Source: Candidatus Kuenenia stuttgartensis
Lineage (GTDB): Bacteria; Planctomycetota; Planctomycetia; Isosphaerales; Isosphaeraceae
Assembly (NCBI GenBank): GCA_945872325.1
Contig: CAMBZY010000017.1
Location: 1 to 16,040 of the forward strand
Direction: 5' to 3'
DNA length: 16,040 bases
A program made the translations under genes and the position numbers. Below the pieces are notes generated by a model. It was not told where the DNA came from, did no database searches, and saw only the letters and a program-made list of their open reading frames with translations. This document shows positions 14,923-16,040 of the stretch, piece by piece (the first letter of the stretch is position 1; every line of letters begins with the position of its first letter).

Positions 14923-15753
14923 ATGAGTTTCAGCGACGATTTCGATCCCTACTCCCCGCCCAAAGCCGAACAAAACAAGCCGGTTGGGACAGAGATGATC
15001 GGTCTTGCGAAGGATTTTACGACCGGCGATGTCTTGAGCCGAAGCTGGCAGATTCTGAGGAGTCGGATGGGGCTAGTCATGGGAACGTGCCTTGCATCCT
15101 TCCTTCTCAGCAGTCTACCAGGTATCATTTCATCCATCATTTCACCAAACGATCCTGAGGCACCTCCGAATCCACTTGCGATTCTGATAGGCCTGATCGG
15201 AGCCGTTTTTGGCATCTATTTGCAGTGCGGCTTGTTTACTTTCTTAATCAATCTGGCTTCTGGACGGAAATCGGAATTTAACGACCTTTTCCGGGGTGGG
15301 CCGATTGTCATCAAAGCGATATTGGGGGCATTGCTATTTGGGGTTGCAGGTGGAGCTGTATTTGCCATCGGATTTGCTACGATTGCTTTGCTGTTTACTG
15401 TTGCAGGTGGGGCTGGTGTTACCATAGGAGTTCTGGGGTGGATGTGCGTGGCTTCGCTCATCTTCACACGCTTCTCGCAATATTTTTATCTACTGGTGGA
15501 TCGTGAAATTGGAGTGATTGAAAGTTTTAATCTTTCGTCACAATTGATGAAGGGCCGATTCTGGCAATACAACATTTTTCTACTGACATGTGGATTAATC
15601 AATCTGGCCACGATTGTCACTTTATTCACCGGTCTATTGCTGACCATTCCGTTGAGCATGATTGCTTCAGCCGTATTTTATCTGGCCATCACCGGTCAGC
15701 CTGTCGCCGATCCGATGGCTTTTAATACAAATTCGCAAGACGAGTTTGTGTGA
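14923..15753 (+). CDS. Polytopic membrane protein of unknown function
   Basis: A 276-residue protein with a polar N-terminus of about 45 residues that is Asp- and Pro-rich (DDFDPYSPPKAE), then hydrophobic helices at about 50-73, 86-110, 132-160, 163-190, 215-234 and 237-257. The N-terminal part followed by long glycine- and alanine-rich helices resembles planctomycete proteins of the DUF975/glycerophosphodiesterase-membrane-domain kind, but I cannot fix the family. No catalytic motif is visible. The start has only a weak ribosome site (AGGA 13 bases upstream). The gap of 75 bp from the aminotransferase holds a possible promoter, so it may be a separate unit. Confidence 0.75.
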   Translation: MSFSDDFDPYSPPKAEQNKPVGTEMIGLAKDFTTGDVLSRSWQILRSRMGLVMGTCLASFLLSSLPGIISSIISPNDPEAPPNPLAILIGLIGAVFGIYLQCGLFTFLINLASGRKSEFNDLFRGGPIVIKAILGALLFGVAGGAVFAIGFATIALLFTVAGGAGVTIGVLGWMCVASLIFTRFSQYFYLLVDREIGVIESFNLSSQLMKGRFWQYNIFLLTCGLINLATIVTLFTGLLLTIPLSMIASAVFYLAITGQPVADPMAFNTNSQDEFV

Positions 15754-15985
15754 AGCCTAGGGGGTTTGGGTGGAATTGGCAATGTTTAATGCTGGTTCAT
15801 GGATGAAAAGGTTTTCATCAATTTTCTGGATTCACATTGTCAATCCGGATAGATCCATCGTACTATAAATAGTGGGATCTGATTTCGGTCGGAAAATCGG
15901 TGGAAGCGAGTGGTCAGGACGATCTGGCATAGCGGCTTCCAACGGAAATCAAATCCGTTTCTAAGTGAGAGAAGGGACCGCGACG
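15754..15985. other. Intergenic region before the right-edge gene
   Basis: This 232-bp gap holds the imperfect hairpin GATGAAAA-GG-TTTTCATC (15802-15819), which may end the membrane-protein transcript although no clean T run follows, and a small inverted repeat AACGGA/TCCGTT (15941-15959). A promoter candidate is listed separately. No coding frame or RNA gene was seen. Confidence 0.4.
15837..15866 (+). promoter_or_regulatory. Possible promoter of the right-edge gene
   Basis: TTGTCA (15837-15842) and TACTAT (15861-15866) are separated by 18 bases, matching five and four of six positions of the sigma-70 consensus. The leader to the ATG at 15986 would be about 110 bases. Confidence 0.3.
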
Positions 15986-16040
15986 ATGGGCCAGTCTCGC
16001 CTCAATACATTTCTGAAAGTCGTTTCTGCAACACTGGTTG
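15986..16040 (+). CDS. Start of a probable secreted or membrane protein (cut by right edge)
   Basis: An ATG at 15986 preceded by AGAAGGGA at a proper distance opens a frame that stays open to the window end: MGQSRLNTFLKVVSATLV. The short basic lead followed by hydrophobic residues looks like the beginning of a signal peptide or membrane helix. Eighteen residues are too few to assign a family. Confidence 0.5.
   Translation, partial: MGQSRLNTFLKVVSATLV

Noticed and set aside
15941..15959. AACGGA/TCCGTT inverted repeat as an operator or terminator
   Set aside because: The six-base arms and seven-base loop are weak and no T run follows; chance occurrence is likely.

Overview
The window looks like chromosomal DNA of a planctomycete, probably of the order Planctomycetales. 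This is inferred from gene content: an ECF-type sigma factor placed directly before a Ser/Thr protein kinase, a HAF-repeat secreted protein with bacterial Ig-like domains, an O-antigen-ligase-like protein with a helical tail, and CTAG-rich repeats between genes. Base composition is moderate, and several starts lack a clear Shine-Dalgarno site. Genus and species cannot be read from the window.

Layout. (1) 1-1092, minus strand: ECF sigma factor followed by the N-terminal third of a protein kinase that runs off the left edge. (2) 1250-2095: a complete, apparently intact IS5-family (IS427-like) insertion sequence with 13-bp terminal inverted repeats and a TA duplication. It sits exactly at the edge of a pair of CTAG-framed hairpin repeats (2095-2264). 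(3) 2389-4005, minus: secreted protein with seven HAF-type repeats and two Ig-like domains. (4) 4352-5542, minus: aldo/keto reductase ending in a clear hairpin. (5) 5655-12948, minus: a tightly packed run of a GNAT acetyltransferase, proS, a small two-helix membrane protein overlapping proS by ATGA, a polytopic Wzy/WaaL-like protein, a membrane-anchored protein of unknown function, and malate dehydrogenase. An intrinsic terminator follows mdh. (6) 13165-14847, plus: a sulfotransferase-like P-loop protein 30 bp upstream of a class IV PLP aminotransferase. (7) 14923-15753, plus: a polytopic membrane protein, then the first 18 codons of a probable secreted protein cut by the right edge.

How the genes may work together. 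The sigma/kinase pair is probably a signalling unit. The proS-to-mdh run joins translation and central metabolism genes to an envelope polysaccharide gene and two unknown membrane proteins; spacing suggests co-transcription but does not prove shared function. The sulfotransferase-like/aminotransferase pair is the most interesting unit: from memory, plant 'branched-chain aminotransferase-like' proteins carry the same two domains in one chain, which would imply a shared, still unassigned reaction. No tRNA, rRNA, CRISPR array, phage or defence island was seen.
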